From positions 1-6,640 of the forward strand of contig DPMX01000023.1 of NCBI GenBank assembly GCA_003540955.1: a stretch of DNA of 6,640 bases. Reading direction: 5' to 3'. The notes below the pieces were generated by a model. That model saw nothing but the letters and a program-made list of their open reading frames with translations. It ran no database searches and had not been told where the DNA came from. The stretch comes from Gammaproteobacteria bacterium (GTDB lineage: Bacteria; Pseudomonadota; Gammaproteobacteria; Ga0077536). Shown one piece after another: positions 6,325 through 6,640 of the stretch. The position numbers and the translations under genes are program-made. The stretch's first letter is position 1, and each line of letters starts with the position of its first letter.

Positions 6325-6640
6325 TTAGAGCATTGAATCCGCATCCTCGGGAGGGCGGGGATTCAATGCATAACGGTCGTGGGGCCCGACTAATGACAGA
6401 TAGTAAGTAGCTGCTCCCGGATGGGAAGGGCTGACCGGTTCTGTGTCGCTACTGATTGTTAGTTCTGCGCGACGCTCCAAAGTGAGCTTTAGGTCCAAGG
6501 CGTAGTCCGTAGGGTTAAGAACCACACCGTATGTATTTTGTGCGGTGTCTAGGCTAATGAAACCATCACGCGCATCGGCCGCCACCTTTACTGGATCGCG
6601 CTCGATCGGTTTGCCGTAGCCGCCACCGCCCGAGGAGATT
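6325..6640 (-). CDS. hyuB: Hydantoinase B / oxoprolinase-family subunit, C-terminal 104 residues (5' part beyond window)
   Basis: The minus-strand frame is open from the right edge to TAA at 6327-6325 and begins inside the gene. The visible part starts with a glycine-rich stretch, S-S-G-G-G-G-Y-G-K-P-I-E-R-D-P, followed by V-A-A-D-A-R-D-G-F-I-S and Y-G-V-V-L. These match the end of the hydantoinase B domain, where G-G-G-G-(Y/W)-G-(D/N)-P...R-D-P and Y-G-V-V are typical. About 60 further residues follow Y-G-V-V-L, more than the short tail I would expect; this tail is hydrophilic and ends D-A-D-S-M-L. The B subunit pairs with HyuA in ATP-dependent cyclic-amide hydrolysis or carboxylation. Immediate downstream placement of the A gene supports one transcript. 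The substrate is unknown. Confidence 0.85.
   Translation of the reverse strand, partial: ISSGGGGYGKPIERDPVKVAADARDGFISLDTAQNTYGVVLNPTDYALDLKLTLERRAELTISSDTEPVSPSHPGAATYYLSLVGPHDRYALNPRPPEDADSML

Noticed and set aside
1..6640. CRISPR array, tRNA, rRNA or insertion sequence
   Set aside because: I saw no regular spaced repeats, no tRNA-like cloverleaf, and no transposase-like frame or flanking terminal repeats.

Overview
The window looks like chromosomal DNA from a Gram-negative bacterium, probably a proteobacterium. The base composition is mid-range, two encoded proteins have Sec-type export signals, one carries two c-type heme motifs, and the gene families are common in Alpha- and Gammaproteobacteria. 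I cannot name a genus from sequence alone.

Layout. Positions 1-596 hold the 5' two-thirds or so of a minus-strand EamA/DMT-family membrane transporter that runs off the left edge. Positions 597-882 are a divergent intergenic region. Positions 883-4202 are a two-gene plus-strand unit: a periplasmic methanethiol oxidase of the SBP56 family (mtoX-type), followed with a one-base TGATG overlap by a long exported protein. That second protein joins a SCO1/SenC copper-chaperone domain to a diheme MauG/cytochrome c peroxidase domain in one unbroken reading frame. After an 11-base convergent gap, 4214-6286 (minus) encodes a complete hydantoinase A/oxoprolinase-family subunit. Positions 6325-6640 (minus) hold the 3' end of the matching hydantoinase B subunit, so the minus-strand order is B then A.

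How the genes work together. Methanethiol oxidase converts methanethiol, O2 and water to formaldehyde, H2S and H2O2, and the characterised bacterial enzyme is copper-dependent. In methylotrophs, as I recall, mtoX is followed by separate SCO1/SenC and MauG-type genes thought to mature the enzyme. Here those two functions are fused into one polypeptide, which fits a single periplasmic maturation factor that supplies copper and performs peroxide-driven oxidative chemistry on MtoX. The residue pattern of the heme domain (predicted Tyr ligand on the second heme, no distal His on the first) resembles MauG more than a classical cytochrome c peroxidase. The hydantoinase-type pair and the transporter have no clear functional link to the mtoX unit and may simply be neighbours.
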